A stretch of 64,000 nucleotides of DNA, from positions 352,501 through 416,500 of the forward strand of contig JAPTOF010000009.1 in assembly GCA_028554755.1 (NCBI GenBank). The letters run 5' to 3'. Made by a program: the position numbers and the translations under genes. Source of the stretch: Cordia subcordata. Its lineage: Eukaryota > Streptophyta > Magnoliopsida > Boraginales > Cordiaceae. Below, piece by piece: positions 22,558-34,363 of the stretch (position 1 is its first letter; every line of letters starts with the position of its first letter). The notes under the pieces were generated by a model, which saw nothing but the letters and a program-made list of their open reading frames with translations, did not search any database and had not been told where the DNA came from.

Positions 22558-25500
22558 TTAACCACATTTTATCATTCCAATCTCTCTCCTAATCTTGCAA
22601 AATTGATCTTCATTCAAAGGTTTAGTAAAAATATCAGCAACTTGATGTAAAGTATCAACAAATTCAATAATTATATCACTTTTTTGTACATGATCTCTAA
22701 TGACATGGTGACTAATCTCAATATGCTTAGTTCTTGAGTGTTGAATTGGGTTCTTAGTAAGATTAATTGCACTAGTATTATCACAATTTATAGGAATATG
22801 ATCATACTTCAATCCATAATCAAGTAAATTTTATTTCATCCACAAAATTTGAGCCACACAACTACCAGCTGCAATATATTTAGCTTCGGTGGTAGAAATA
22901 GCAACGCTATTTTGTTTCCTACAAGGCCAAGATACTAAGGAATGTCCTAGGAATTGGCATGTTCCACTAGTGCTCTTACGATCTACTTTGCGACCAGTAT
23001 AGTCAGCATCAGAAAAACCACATAGATCAAATGACGTTCCATTAGCATACCAAAGCCCTAAATTAATTATTCCCTTAAGATATCTAATTATTCTTTTTAC
23101 AGTTGTTAAGTGAATTTCCTTAGGATTGGATTGAAATCTAGCACATAAGCACACTAAGAACATGATATCAGGTCTAGAGGTAGTTAAATATAATAGGCTA
23201 CCGATCATACCTCTATATTTCTTCTCGTTTACTGATTTACCTTTCTCATTTTTATCTAGCTTTGTTGAGGGGCTCATGGGAGTTCCAATCTCCTTTGCAT
23301 CTTCAAGTCCAAATTTCTTGATGATTTCCTTGGTGTATTTGGCTTGATTTATGAAGATCCCCTCGTTTGCTTGTTTGATTTGGAGTCCGAGGAAGAAAGT
23401 TAATTCTTCCATCATGCTCATCTCGAACTCCTTGTGCATGCACTTTGAAAAATTCTCACACAAGGAAACATTAGTAGCACCAAAAATTATATCATCTACA
23501 TAGATTTGGACAAGTAGAATGTCATTGCCTTTTCTTTTGATAAATAGGGTTGAATCAAGTTTTCCTCTTTCAAAATTGTTTTCTACCAAAAATCCACTAA
23601 GTCTTTCATACCAAGCTCTAGGAGCTTGCTTTAAGCCATATAAAGCTTTTTCTAGTTTAAAAACATGATTAGGAAAGCATGAATCTTCAAAATTGGGGGG
23701 TTGTCCAACATAAACTTCTTCTTCAATGAATCCATTTAAAAATACACTTTTCACATCCATTTGGTAAAGCTTAAAGTCCATGTGACATGCAAATGCAAGT
23801 AACATACGAATGGATTCAAGTCTAGCTACAGGAGCATAAGTTTCATCATAATCAATTCCTTCTTCTTGATTGCATCCTTGTGCAACTAGTCTAGCCTTAT
23901 TCCTAGTCACTATTCTGGCTTCATCTAGTTTGTTTCTGAATACCTATTTGGTTCCTATTACCGGTCTATCTTTAGGTCTTTCAACTAGCTTCCAAACTTT
24001 ATTTCTCTCAAATTGATTGAGTTCTTCTTGCATGGCCATTATCCAATTTTCACCTAGTAGAGCTTCTTTTACATTTTTGGGTTCAATATGAGAAATAAAT
24101 GCATGATGGTTACAAAAAGTACTAATATTACGCCTAGTTCTTACACCTTCATTTGGATCACCGAGAATAAGATCTTAAGGATGGTTTCTCACGAACTTGC
24201 AACTCTTTGGTAAATCTTCATGAGGTTCTTTTGTTTCATCATCTTTGTTTGAGCAATGTTTGATTTCCTCATTTGCTTGAGACCTCCTTTCTTGAAGTTC
24301 TTCTTCTTGCTTCGTTGGTTTTTCTTTGTCTTTTGGAGTTGGATCTTCAAGCGTTGTCTTTTCCAAAAGATAACCTACATCATCAATTTCCTTTCTCAGC
24401 TCAAATGGATTAGTCTCATCAAATGTAACATGTATTGATTCTTCTACAACAAGAGTTCTCTTATTATATACCCTATATGCTTTGCTCTTTGTGGAATAAC
24501 CTAAGAATATTCCTTCATCGGATTTAGCATCAAATTTTCTTAAGTGGTCCTTAGTGCTTAGAATAAAACATTTACAACCAAATACCTTGAAGTATGATAT
24601 TTTAGGTGTTTTTCCATACCATAGTTCATATGGAGTTTTGTTTAAAATAGGTCTAATCAATACTCTATTTTGCACATAGCATGCAGTATTTATGGCTTCA
24701 CTCCAAAAATATGTTAGCAAGTTGTGTTCTTTTAGCATAGTCCTTGCCATTTCTTGTAATGTACGATTCTTCTTATCTATTACCCCATTTTGTTGAGGAG
24801 TACGAGGGGCCAAAAAGTTATGCTCAATGCCATGTTCATCACAAAAGTTCATGAAAGGAGTATTCACATATTCGGTGCCATTATCACTACGGATGCAAGT
24901 TATAAAATAGCCTTTCTCATTTTGCATTTTTCTACACAATCTTGCAAATTCATTGAAGGCATCATTTTTATGTGCAAGAAACATGACCCATGTAAATCTA
25001 GTGTAATCATCAACAACAACAAATGTATACCTAGATCCTCCTAAGCTTGCCACATCAATGGGTCCAAACAAATCCATGTGTAATAGTTATAATGCTCTAT
25101 TTGTTGAAACTTTATTTCAGGATTTGAAGGATGTCTTGTGTTGTTTTCCTAATTGGCAAGCATCACAAATTTTGTCTATTTCAAATTTTAGCTTTGGTAG
25201 GTCTCTAACTAGATCATGCTTTGACAAATCATTCAATAAGCTCATGTTAGCATGTCCTAATCTTCTATGCCATAACCAAGCATTATCATGCACAACGGAT
25301 AAACATTTAACATGTTGATATATAAGTTGATTAATTTCAACAGTGTAAACATTTTCATTTCTCTGAGCTATAGATAACACATTATCATTTCTATATTCAT
25401 ACACAAGGCATTTCGAAGATTGAAAAACAACTTTATGACCTTTGTCACATAATTGGCTAATACTAAGTAGATTAAATTTTAGACCCTCTACTAGTAGGAC

Positions 25501-25665
25501 ATTGTGTATAGCAAGAGAGCTTTCGTTACCAATGCTTCCTTTTCCAATAATTTTTCCTTTGCCATTGTCCCCAAAGGTAACGTTTCCTCCTTTTGTTCTT
25601 TTTAATTTGTAGAAAGCAAAGAGTTCCCTGTTATGTGCTTGGAACATCCACTATCCAAGATCCAT
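22558..25665 (-). pseudogene. pol of the SIRE-like element: protease, integrase, RT, RNase H
   Basis: The protease motif LDSGCSKHITG lies at about 25632-25660, followed by a frameshift. The rest runs in one frame from 25647. It contains the pre-integrase segment AWLWHRRLGHANMSLLNDL and an integrase core with VVVDDYTRFTW, ITCIRSDNGTEYVN and QQNGVIDKKNRTLQEM. The third catalytic residue, normally Glu, is Asp (GAT) here. RT has YQMDVKSVFLNGFIEEEVYV, ALYGLKQAPRAWYERL and YVDDIIFG. RNase H has FSDADYTG, STTEAKYIAAGS and NCDNTSAINLTKNP. In-frame stops: 25117-25119, 24175-24177, a TAG near 23945, and 22831-22833. A recent but disabled copy. Confidence 0.9.
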
Positions 25666-25789
25666 TTTATTTTGCTTGAATTGCTTTTATTGCATACCTA
25701 CACACATGAAATTTAAATGCAATTCTTTATTTTGGGGTCCCCAACAACTTGGGTCCTTGGTGTTAGTTTCAATTTTTGTTTTTACCCAC

Positions 25790-27435
25790 CTATTTAGGTC
25801 TTAGCCAATACGGAACAAGTGATCCTTTATCATGAATTTTCTTGTAATAACAATGTGTAGATACATGTCTTTTCTTTTCACAATAGGTACAAATAACATT
25901 TGATTTTGGTGAAGAGGAGGATTTAGAGGTAGAAGCCTTGACAAAATAGGTTTTGAAATATTTTTGATTAATACTGGGTTTGTATCCTATACCACTCTTA
26001 TCAAAAGACATTTTTTGACTTCCAAGAAGTTTTTCAAAATTTTCTTTGCCATTAGTAAATTTTTGAATAATTTCATTCAAATCCATATTTTTCTTTTTCA
26101 AATCTTTAACCTCTTTTTCAATTTTTATAAAGTCCTCGGAATAAGAATCATTTTCTTTTTCTAAGATATCTACTTTTTCAATAAGAGAGGTATTTTTCTT
26201 TTCCAAGATTTCCTTTTCATTAAGAACAAGTTTAAACTTTTATGCAATTGCTTGTTTTTGGCCAAAGCTAAGGATAAATCATCATGTAATTTAGCAAATG
26301 CATCTTTTAGTTTATCAAAACTACATTCTTCTTCCTCTTCTTCACTAGACGAATAATGAATAGATGGTGAAGGTGAAGATGGTACCTCTTCCTCATTAGC
26401 CATGAGGCAAAAGTTGGCTACCTCATGATGCTCTTCCTCATCTTCTTCAGTTTCGGAGAAGTCCCACGTGGCCTTGAGCATCTTTCCTTCCTTCTTCTTT
26501 GAAAGCTTAGGACAATTTGCTTTTATATGTCCCGACTTGTTGCAATTGAAGCACTTTAACTCATCTTTTGCATCTTTTATCTTTTTGAACTCCTTGCCTT
26601 CTTTTCCTTTCTTCTTCCAATTTGTGTTGCTTGAAGAAGCCCCTTTCCTCATCTTTCTATATTTCATAAACCTTTTGAAATTTCAGGCTAGAAGTGCAAT
26701 TTCTTCATCTTTCGGGTCCTCATCATCTTCTTCATCGTCACTTGATGGATATTTTGATGCAACAAGAGCAATGGATTTCTTTGCTTTCCTTTTTTCTTCT
26801 TCATGATCTTTTATCTCAAGCTCATAAGTCACGAGTGACCCAATGAGCTCATTGAGCTCCAATGTATTCAAGTCCTTCGCTTCCTTTATTGCCGTGACTT
26901 TAGGTTGCCATGATGATGGCAAGCTCCTTAGTACTTTCCTTACCTTCTCTACATTGGAATAATCTTTACCAAGAGCTTCCAAACCATTAGTGATTTCAAC
27001 AAATCTAGGAAACATTTGTTCAACATTTTCATTTGGAAGCATCTTGAATAATTCATATCTATGTACAAGCATAGCAATCCTAGATTCTTTCACTTGGCTA
27101 GTTCCTTCATAAGTTACTTCTAATTGATCCCAAAGTTCTTGAGCCGAAGTGAAACCCATTACTCTAGCAAATTCGGTGGCATTCATAGCATTAAATAAAT
27201 AATGTAATGCTTTTTTATTTAACTCAAATAATTTAATATCTTCATCATTCCATTCATTTTTCGGTTTGGGTATTCTCCTATCACCCTCTAATTTTGTAGG
27301 TAAGGTAGGCCCATTTTCTATGATTTTTCAGGCTTTATAGTCATGTGATTGTATAAACACTTTCATTCTCATTTTCCAAAATGCATAATTTGTTCCATCA
27401 AAAGAGGGTGCTTATTTAATAGAAATTCCCTCCAT
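25790..27435 (-). pseudogene. gag of the SIRE-like element with two zinc knuckles
   Basis: It starts at ATG 27435 and runs in one frame to 26170 with three stops: a TAA after MEGISIK, a TGA near 27328 and a TGA at 26683-26685. Capsid-like blocks are SAQELWDQLEVTYEGTSQVK, YELFKMLPNENVEQMFPRF and LRSLPSSWQPKVTAIKEAKD. The first knuckle is CFNCNKSGHIKANC (CX2CX4HX4C, about 26510-26550). Acidic repeats and a heptad-rich segment (EKVDILEKENDSYSEDF and on) follow. Near 26170-26206 the frame shifts. A second knuckle, CTYCEKKRHVSTHC, lies near 25850-25890. Two knuckles flanking a coiled-coil segment agree with SIRE-type Gag as I recall it. Confidence 0.85.
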
Positions 27436-27481
27436 ATTTTCTAGAAATTCTACTAGTTGTTAGACTATATGTAGAACCCTA

Positions 27482-27493
27482 GCTCTAATACCA
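27482..27493 (-). other. Primer-binding site of the SIRE-like element (initiator tRNA-Met)
   Basis: Minus-strand TGGTATTAGAGC, 11 of 12 matches to TGGTATCAGAGC, the complement of the plant initiator tRNA-Met 3' end. It is two bases from the LTR. Confidence 0.9.
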
Positions 27494-27495
27494 AT

Positions 27496-28810
27496 TGTGG
27501 GTGCAAATATCTTAAGAGGGGGGGTGAATTAAGATATTAATACTAATTTTCGTTATTAAAAATTTACAGAAAATTTACAACTTCTAACAATCAATATATC
27601 AAACACAAGATAAGCAAGGTAAGTAAGTATAAAAATAGAAGTGTAAGGAGAAGAGAAACAAACGATTTTAAGGTGGTTCGACTAAGCCTACGTCCATCGC
27701 CCAAGGAAGCTCTCCTTAGGACTTCAAAGATCTCCACTAAGATGCTTCTTCAAAACTTGGTGAAGCACAAACCAAATTCTTACAACCACTTTGAAGCCTA
27801 ACTTCAAAGAACCCAAGAGATATACTCTATAGGATTTTCCCACACTTTACAAGCTTTAATGAATAAATCTTACAAAGATTATAGCTCTCAAAGTGTGTAT
27901 GTACTCAAGAATAAGAAAAGATTGAATCTGAGATTTTCTTCAAGAAGAAGATGAATAAGCTCTTGAAAGCTCAAATATATTGCAAGAATGGCTCAAAGAT
28001 GGATTGAATGATGATAAACACTTTAGCACACTTCAATTTTTTGTTTAGAAAGTGTATTAAATGAGTATTTAAAGAGATTTGGGGGTTAGGGATTTGGTAG
28101 GTGAAGAAAATTTGGGATTTTCGGCCAGAACGGTAATAAACGGCTAGTGCATTTATTACTGCTCCCGTTCAGCCGGTCGACTGGTTGGGCCGTCCGGCTA
28201 TCCCCTTTTCTTCTCTGACTAGGCCGGACGCCTTAGCCGGTTGACCGACTAGGGGGTTTGGCTTTTCCTTCAACTTTCTGTTTTGCTCGGGCGACCCTCC
28301 CAAGTCAGTCGGTCGACCGGCTGAGGGGTTCGGTCACTCCAGAATGTGAAGTAAAGCCAGAGTTTTGCAGGAAAACATTTTAAGTGCATTTTCACAACTC
28401 CAAATCATTTTAAATAAATTTATAAACACATGTTGTGAATTGAAGCACCCAAAAAACTCATTTTATCTCCATGTGTGCACTCAAATACATTTTTGCATAT
28501 GCTATATCAAATGTGCAAGACTTGAAAATTTTGCTATGAATAAGAAAAAGAAGGTTTGAGCCATGTTCACACAATATATAGGCATTTCACGAAAAGAGCA
28601 AGAAATAAACTAATATCCGGTACCCCTTATGACTTCTCTTCTCCTCCTTATGCCTTCTCTGCTTCTCTTTCTTCAAGTAATGCTTTTTGCACATTTTCTT
28701 CAATCTTTCAAAGCTTCGACTAGATATAATCTCATTTTCTCAAGAAGTTGTTTAGTAAGATAATGCATATATTTTTATCATCAAAACCAATAATGAATAT
28801 TTAGCTAACA
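27496..28810 (-). repeat. 5' LTR of the SIRE-like element
   Basis: 1315 bases, next to the primer-binding site. Its GC-rich cassette (28165-28330) keeps an intact CGGTCGACCGG palindrome at 28310-28320, where the 3' LTR has the decayed GTTAGTCGACTAG. Confidence 0.92.
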
Positions 28811-29693
28811 TATATATATATTTATATTTCTTCTCTAATTCTTTTCAATTTGAGTGTGGAAAAATTCAACGGGTTTAGGATCGAACTGTAAGCAATTGAA
28901 GACGAGTTTAGGTCAAATTTATGGGGAAGCTTTTTGAAACTTTCTCTTGTATTTTTGGTTTATTTTCGTTAAACATGTATGAGTAATTTGTTGTTTAGGG
29001 TTGGATTACTATGTGATAATTCTCCTTTTAAGGTCTCGAACTTGGATGAAATATTTTGATGTGTTTTATCTATATGATTGATGTTCTTCATTATTTTATT
29101 TCGATTATTTCATTATATTTGCAATTGATGTTTAATAGGATACTTTTGTTCAATCATATGAATATTCTTGTGAGATTTATTTTTAAAAACTATTAGTTGT
29201 ACCATAGTTTTTTACACATGGTTAATTGATAAATATATCCTAGGATTTTAGCACAAATTTATACTCTAGGTAGATAAAGGACTTGGGGTACAATTGCACC
29301 TCTAAACTAGAATTAATTTATTGATTAATTTTAGGTGTTCAATTAATTAGACTTGTAGTCTAATTTTCACATCAAAACAGGAAGTGTTAAGTTGAGCCTG
29401 AAACTTGAATTTCACATAGGAATCCAATCCCTAAATCTGATCCAAAGAAATTTTCAAATCTCAAATTTTGGTTTTTATTTTAATTAAATTTTCTTTTTTT
29501 TTCGTTTAATTTTTCACTTAAATTATCAACAATCATTCAAGTACTTTACTAGCACCTTTTCGTGAGTTTTCAAAATTTCCTCCATGTGAATTCGACCTTG
29601 CATTTAGTGCATTACACTGCAATCACTCGTGCACTTACGAAAAACTTGGTTTATAATTTGCACCTAATTTCTTGTCGTAAATCAAACACATAA

Positions 29694-30330
29694 GCTATTT
29701 ACAACGGCAAACATGGATATGAAATAAGTAGAACGTTTATATGAAAATGTATCTATCAAATTGCTGAAAAAAAAAAAAAAAAAACTTAACTCCAACTAGG
29801 TAATCCGAAACTGGCATTTCCGCTGCGCGCAATTCACGCAAAGTTACCTGCTCCAATACGGTCATAAATAAAATCACATAAGGTCTAATCTAAAATTTTA
29901 AATTATGTTAACCGCATTCTTCAAGTACTCGGGTCAAATCTTAATAATATTTTGAGTTGTTATTCAACTATTCTAGCCAACCTCGAGGCCAACCCGCCAA
30001 TGTATTGAATCTTGGCTTGGTGAATTATTTAGTCCTATCTGTGTGCACACATTAGTTGCCCCTTTGAGTAAATCTTGGGGTAGTCTAGAATTATAATTAT
30101 AGTTAACTATTAAAAGAAACCTGATGAGTTATTGAACCACAGAAGAATTCTTCAACGCTTTGGAAGCCACACACTCTCTCATTATTAAAATGTTATCTAA
30201 AAGTCAATTTGCAAATTTTATGTTTAATGGTTAACAATAACTATATAAAGAGACCATTTCATTAAGCATTGGATTCTAATTTAAATGTTTTACGCACCAA
30301 AGCAACAAAGCCAAAACAGTGACTTTTGTT
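29694..30330 (+). promoter_or_regulatory. Upstream region of the PP2C gene
   Basis: Non-repetitive sequence between Athila-B and the gene start. It contains an 18-base A run (29767-29784), a GC-rich 'ccgctgcgcgc' patch near 29820 and a TATA box at 30242. An old retrotransposon ends about 640 bases from the start codon, so only a short proximal promoter of non-element sequence remains. Confidence 0.5.
30242..30250 (+). promoter_or_regulatory. TATA box of the PP2C gene
   Basis: TATATAAAG, 81 bases before the start codon. A start of transcription about 30 bases downstream would give a 5' leader of roughly 50-60 bases. Confidence 0.65.
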
Positions 30331-30374
30331 ATGGGTCATTGCTTCTCAGTTGCCTCTTCAGTTCATTATGCTGA
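30285..30374 (+). other. Upstream ORF overlapping the PP2C start
   Basis: A 29-codon ORF begins at ATG 30285 and ends with TGA 30372-30374, overlapping the PP2C start at 30331 in another frame. Its start context is weak (T at -3, T at +4) whereas the main ATG has G at both positions, so leaky scanning would allow PP2C translation. It matters only if transcription starts upstream of 30285, which the TATA position predicts narrowly. Confidence 0.4.
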
Positions 30375-32976
30375 CCATGGCCATCAGGAAAATGTTGTAT
30401 ACCATGCCAAGAGCAATGAAAGTGATGATGGAGCTCCAAAGTTTGGTTCCATTTATTCTCATCAAGGAAGCAAAGGTCTAAATCAAGATGCTGCCATTTT
30501 ATACGAGGTATATTTAGCTAGTTTTCTTTACTTTTATGTCAATAATGCCCCCGTAGTGTTATACGTTACGAGGGTGATCCATAAGTTTACTCCTTCCTAT
30601 TGATGACCGTAGTAATAAAAATGAGGATCTAAATCCATTTATGTTGACCATGTTGAATTTTTACTATATATCTTAGATGGAAAGTTTAATTTACTTAATT
30701 TATTTACTGTGATTAGGCTTTATTGATGCAAAATCTTCAAATTTTTTGCAGCGTTATGGGGTTGAAGATGGAGCTTTTTGTGGGGTTTTTGATGGTCATG
30801 GAAAGAATGGTCATATGGTTAGCAAAATGGTGAGGAATCGCTTGCCATCATTGCTTTTGAACCAAAGAAATGCTCTAGGCAAGATCACATCATCTGACAG
30901 TAACTCTCCAAAACTTGCTGAAAAGAAAGACGGGGAAACTATACCAAACAAAAATTTTATTAAGTGGAAACAGGCTTGTATGAGTGCCTTTAAGCTGATG
31001 GACAAAGAAATCAAGTCTCTAGAAAGATTGGATTGCTCCTGTAGTGGAGCAGCTGCTGTGGTTGCCATTAGACAGGTAAAGTTGACAAAATCTAATGTGG
31101 CGAATCAATTATTTGTAAAGGTAAATTGTAAAGTACTCTTTATCATTTATCATAAGTGTATGTTATTCCTTGTAGTCTTAAGATAGGCATGAACAACCCC
31201 CTCGAGGGCATATGTGCTATATATTTTGAGTAACTCAAGAGGTTTTGAACCTACTTCTTGGGACAAAATAGCTATACATTTTAATACGACATGGGGTCCC
31301 ATGCCTATTTTAAAACTACAAACAGATAACATGCTGATAAACAAGGAGGTTAAATACAATTTTACCCTAATTGTGATCATAATTTGAACCATATTAATTG
31401 TGGAAATCAAATAATTGAATCATTATCTCACCAGTATCAATCATCCTTATATAAGTCATAATAGGATTTAAATCCGAAAATTACGTAGTATGCGATACTG
31501 TTGTCTATGTATTCTGTTAGATTGATTTAGATATGTCTCAACATTAGGCAATAAAATTAACAGGGTGATGATCTTATTATTGCCAATCTTGGTGATTCAC
31601 GAGCGGTCTTAGGAACAAAGGCCAAGGATGGAATCAAGGCTGTTCAGTTAACAACTGATTTGAAGCCTAATCTGCCTAGTAAGACCTCTTTCCTTTATAA
31701 GTTGTATTTTTCGAGAATGAACACAATTTTGGTTTTTTTTTTCTCCTTTTTTTGGGACAGAATTTGGGTTGTTTTTTGAAGAATTGGTTTTTGCTTATTT
31801 AGTAGAAACTGGCCGTTCAATAACATAATTTTAATATTATACAAAATAGTTTAAATTTTTAGATGAGATAATTAAAAGATTGAGATCCTCCGATATGATA
31901 TGATAAAAAAAATTTAACTATTTCTGACCATTGAGTAAAATCAAACTTCCGGAAAAAGAATTTTTTCTTGAAAATACTTTTCCTCTCTAGCTCCCTTCAT
32001 CCACTTCATCTGGAATTTGATTTTAATAAATTGCTAACACATTTTGCAATTATATAAATGGTTGAGATTCGGATTCAACTCCGTTAATTATCATGATATT
32101 AGACCTTGGTTATCAAAAGATTCCAAGGTCAAGTTTCCCACTGTTATCCCATGGAAAAAGAATATTTTCACAGGCAACGCTCAATGGATCAACTTCTTCA
32201 ACGACAACTACTAACCGTTGAGAGTGGTATTTTCAGGTGAAGCAGAACGGATAAGGAAATGCAACGGTCGGGTGTTTTCGACGAGGGAAGAACCAGAAGT
32301 AGATCGAGTTTGGTTACCTGATGACCATTCTCCTGGTCTAGCCATGTCTCGAGCGCTAGGCGACTTTATTCTTAAGCACCACGGCGTAATCGCCACCCCT
32401 GAAATCTCATATCACCGCATATCGCCTGACGACAAGTTCCTGGTTTTGGCGACTGATGGGGTAGGGCCTTCTTTTTAGTAACATATTGATCCTTAAAGCA
32501 TTTCATATTTGTCACTTGTTTTCTCATCCAAAATGCTTGACATTCGGCATGAATTTTGCCTTTTTTACTAGGGTTTTTTTTAATATAATCTACTAAAAGT
32601 TTTGTCTCTAATCACTCGCTACACCGTACCTTAGTTTCAAATATGATGTTCGGTGTAGTTTCAAGGTTAAAGCCACTGAATTGATTGCCGCCTAAGTAAT
32701 TAGAAAAACAAAAAATGTCATTTCTTTTTAGTTGGTTATATATATACTCAGTTTTTGAAGCCATATTGATTTCAGGTATGGGATGTGCTAAGCAATAAAG
32801 AAGTTGTAGCCATAGTGGAATCTACGAAAAGTGAAGTTGCAGCTGCGAACGCTGTGGTCAATTGGTCACTTGCTGCCTGGAGACGCCGGCTGCCAACTTC
32901 AAGGAGAGATGATTGCACTGTCATCTGCCTCTTTTTGCAGAGGGGGCAGCAAGCAATTTTACCCCAAAACAGTTGA
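30331..32976 (+). CDS. PP2C-type Ser/Thr protein phosphatase, 5 exons, 346 aa
   Basis: A metal-dependent phosphatase that removes phosphate from Ser/Thr of protein substrates. Exons: 30331-30507, 30752-31075, 31564-31678, 32237-32460, 32776-32976, all GT-AG, joining to one open frame. The start MGHCFS fits N-myristoylation at Gly2 with a palmitoylatable Cys4, suggesting membrane attachment. Motifs: SHQGSKGLNQDAA (Asp53), GVFDGHGKNGH (Asp73, Gly74), CSGAAAVVAIRQG, NLGDSRAVLG, HSPGLAMSRALGDF, GVIATPEIS, LATDGVWDVLSNKEVV (Asp279), RRDDCTVICLFL (Asp326). All expected metal ligands are present. The SGAAAVV strand differs from the commoner SG-S/T-T-A. The length is on the short side but includes the whole catalytic core. 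It resembles plant clade E PP2Cs from memory. Substrate unknown; it is the only intact host gene in the window. Confidence 0.95.
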
Positions 32977-33785
32977 AACTTTGCGCCTGCAAATGCCCTC
33001 TTGAGCCGAGTCTTGCTTGTATAGAGATGATGACAACATGTGTTAATTGTAAGCACATTTCCAGTGTCCATGCATTGTGTAAACCGGATTGCCTGGATGC
33101 ATGAAATTGTAGAATTTATTTGAATACTTCAGGAGCTTGTGATGATGAAAAAAAAGACAACTCTGAAGCGTGGCGAAAAGCTTACACAACCATATGTTCT
33201 CCTTCCTGTAGGCTTCTAACGAATTTGGATCTGCAAGACATGATCTAACGTTATGAGAGGATCCAAGAACGAAACATCCTAACCCAATAAGATTCACATT
33301 ACTGCTTTCTCAATGTCTCTGTTCTAGAAAGAAAAAGTATTCCAACCATTGAGAGCACAATAAGATAAAAAACGTGTAGCATTGACATCTTCCCAACCAT
33401 TGCAATCTACTTTCATAGGGAAGAAGCGGCAAAGCATATCCCCGTTTGTCGTGCCAAGTAAACAGTAAATTTTTCTTCAAACTACTCTCCATAAAAACCT
33501 AGAAATCAATTTTCAAGCCGATCAATTGATCATCAAGCATGAGGAAAACGATTTATGTAGTAACCTTTTCTTCTGGTGTAGCTTAACTTCAATAAAACTA
33601 AATTCAGATAAAAATCGCTGCGTGAAATAACTGAGACAATAGTCATACCATCCAGAACAAGAAAGTTCTTCATTTTTAACTTCTTTTTCTAGGTAAGCAA
33701 GTTTTCCGCTAATACTAATCACTAAAAAAGAACTGTACTTATCTGCATCTCCTATCTACTCTGGAAGCTAACATACCGAGAAACA
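32977..33785. other. PP2C 3' flank and spacer
   Basis: 3' UTR of unknown length followed by non-repetitive sequence up to the Copia-D LTR. No convincing reading frame on either strand. An AATAAA lies at 33591, too distant to be assigned with any confidence. Confidence 0.45.
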
Positions 33786-34363
33786 TGTTAGAATTATGAT
33801 TTTTGACATAGAGATTGAAGTCATTTTGATCCGAAAAAAGGGTCGAGTCTTGCTCATCTAACAGGTTGGATTTTGTTTCGATTAGATGAGTATGGTATAT
33901 TTATATGTCAAAAATAGGCTTACAGTGAATAAGAAATTAGTAATCAAAGTTAGATTATTAACTCGTTTGGTGCATGATTTTATTCACCTTATAGAAGCAT
34001 TTATGTATAGTGCCAAGAAGAAGACTAGGAAGGAAGACTATACATGGTGGGTTTGACATTAAAACCCAATATGCATGCACCGGTCATGCTATGCCTTGGG
34101 ACGTGGCTTGAGTGTGGCTCGGGTTTTCGCTTTGGTTTAATCCTTTTGGGTAGAAATTCAAAATGGTACGTAACCGAAAGCCATCCAGATCTGGAATAAA
34201 GCCCAGGAGTTATGACATGCATTATGGTGGTCATAAAACTTTTCGCTAATGCTAGCATTAAAGCGTAAGAGTTATGGCATGTTTTATGGTTGTAACTAAT
34301 TCCCCCCATTGAATGCTTTCACATCTCCTACATTATAAATAAAATCTTTCAGCTGATGCATAT

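Larger units (their letters stand above)
18963..28810 (-). mobile_element. SIRE-like Ty1/Copia element with third ORF, TATAT target duplication
   Basis: 9848 bases on the minus strand. 5' LTR 27496-28810, tRNA-Met primer site, gag with two zinc knuckles, protease, integrase, RT, RNase H, a third ORF, polypurine tract, 3' LTR 18963-20276. TATAT lies at 18958-18962 and 28811-28815, though within a TA-rich context. Domain style and the extra ORF downstream of pol resemble the SIRE/Maximus lineage from memory. It is the best preserved element here: the two LTRs differ at about 50 of 1314 positions by eye, and pol runs in one frame from 25647 to 22558 with only a few stops. Confidence 0.92.
7864..29693 (+). 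mobile_element. Athila-B: old Ty3/Gypsy (Athila-like) element, twice interrupted
   Basis: 5' LTR, tRNA-Asp type primer site, gag, protease, RT, RNase H, integrase, non-coding 3' module, polypurine tract and 3' LTR follow in order on the + strand. Removing the two nested insertions (S2 and the SIRE-like Copia) leaves about 10 kb, normal for Athila. The domain style (for example RMPFGLCNTPATFQRC and KAIGWTIADLRGIEPS) is that of plant Athila/Tat-type chromoviral relatives without a chromodomain. Flanking 5-mers are GTTAC and GCTAT, matching at only three of five positions, so a target duplication is no longer clear. Many stops make it inactive. Confidence 0.88.
18513..29693 (+). repeat. 3' LTR of Athila-B, split by the SIRE-like Copia element
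   Basis: LTR sequence runs from TGATGTGATT at 18513 to 18962 and resumes at 28816 to 29693, with TATAT duplicated on both sides of the insertion. Together the pieces give about 1.33 kb, the size of the 5' LTR. The end here reads CACATAA where the 5' copy has CACATCA. Confidence 0.85.

Noticed and set aside
7859..29698. GTTAC/GCTAT as target duplication of Athila-B
   Set aside because: Only three of five bases agree and the LTR ends are mutated, so it cannot be claimed.
33043..33722. Minus-strand frames of 60-84 codons downstream of PP2C
   Set aside because: No motif, no splice-site support and no similarity to anything I recognise; consistent with chance frames in AT-rich spacer.
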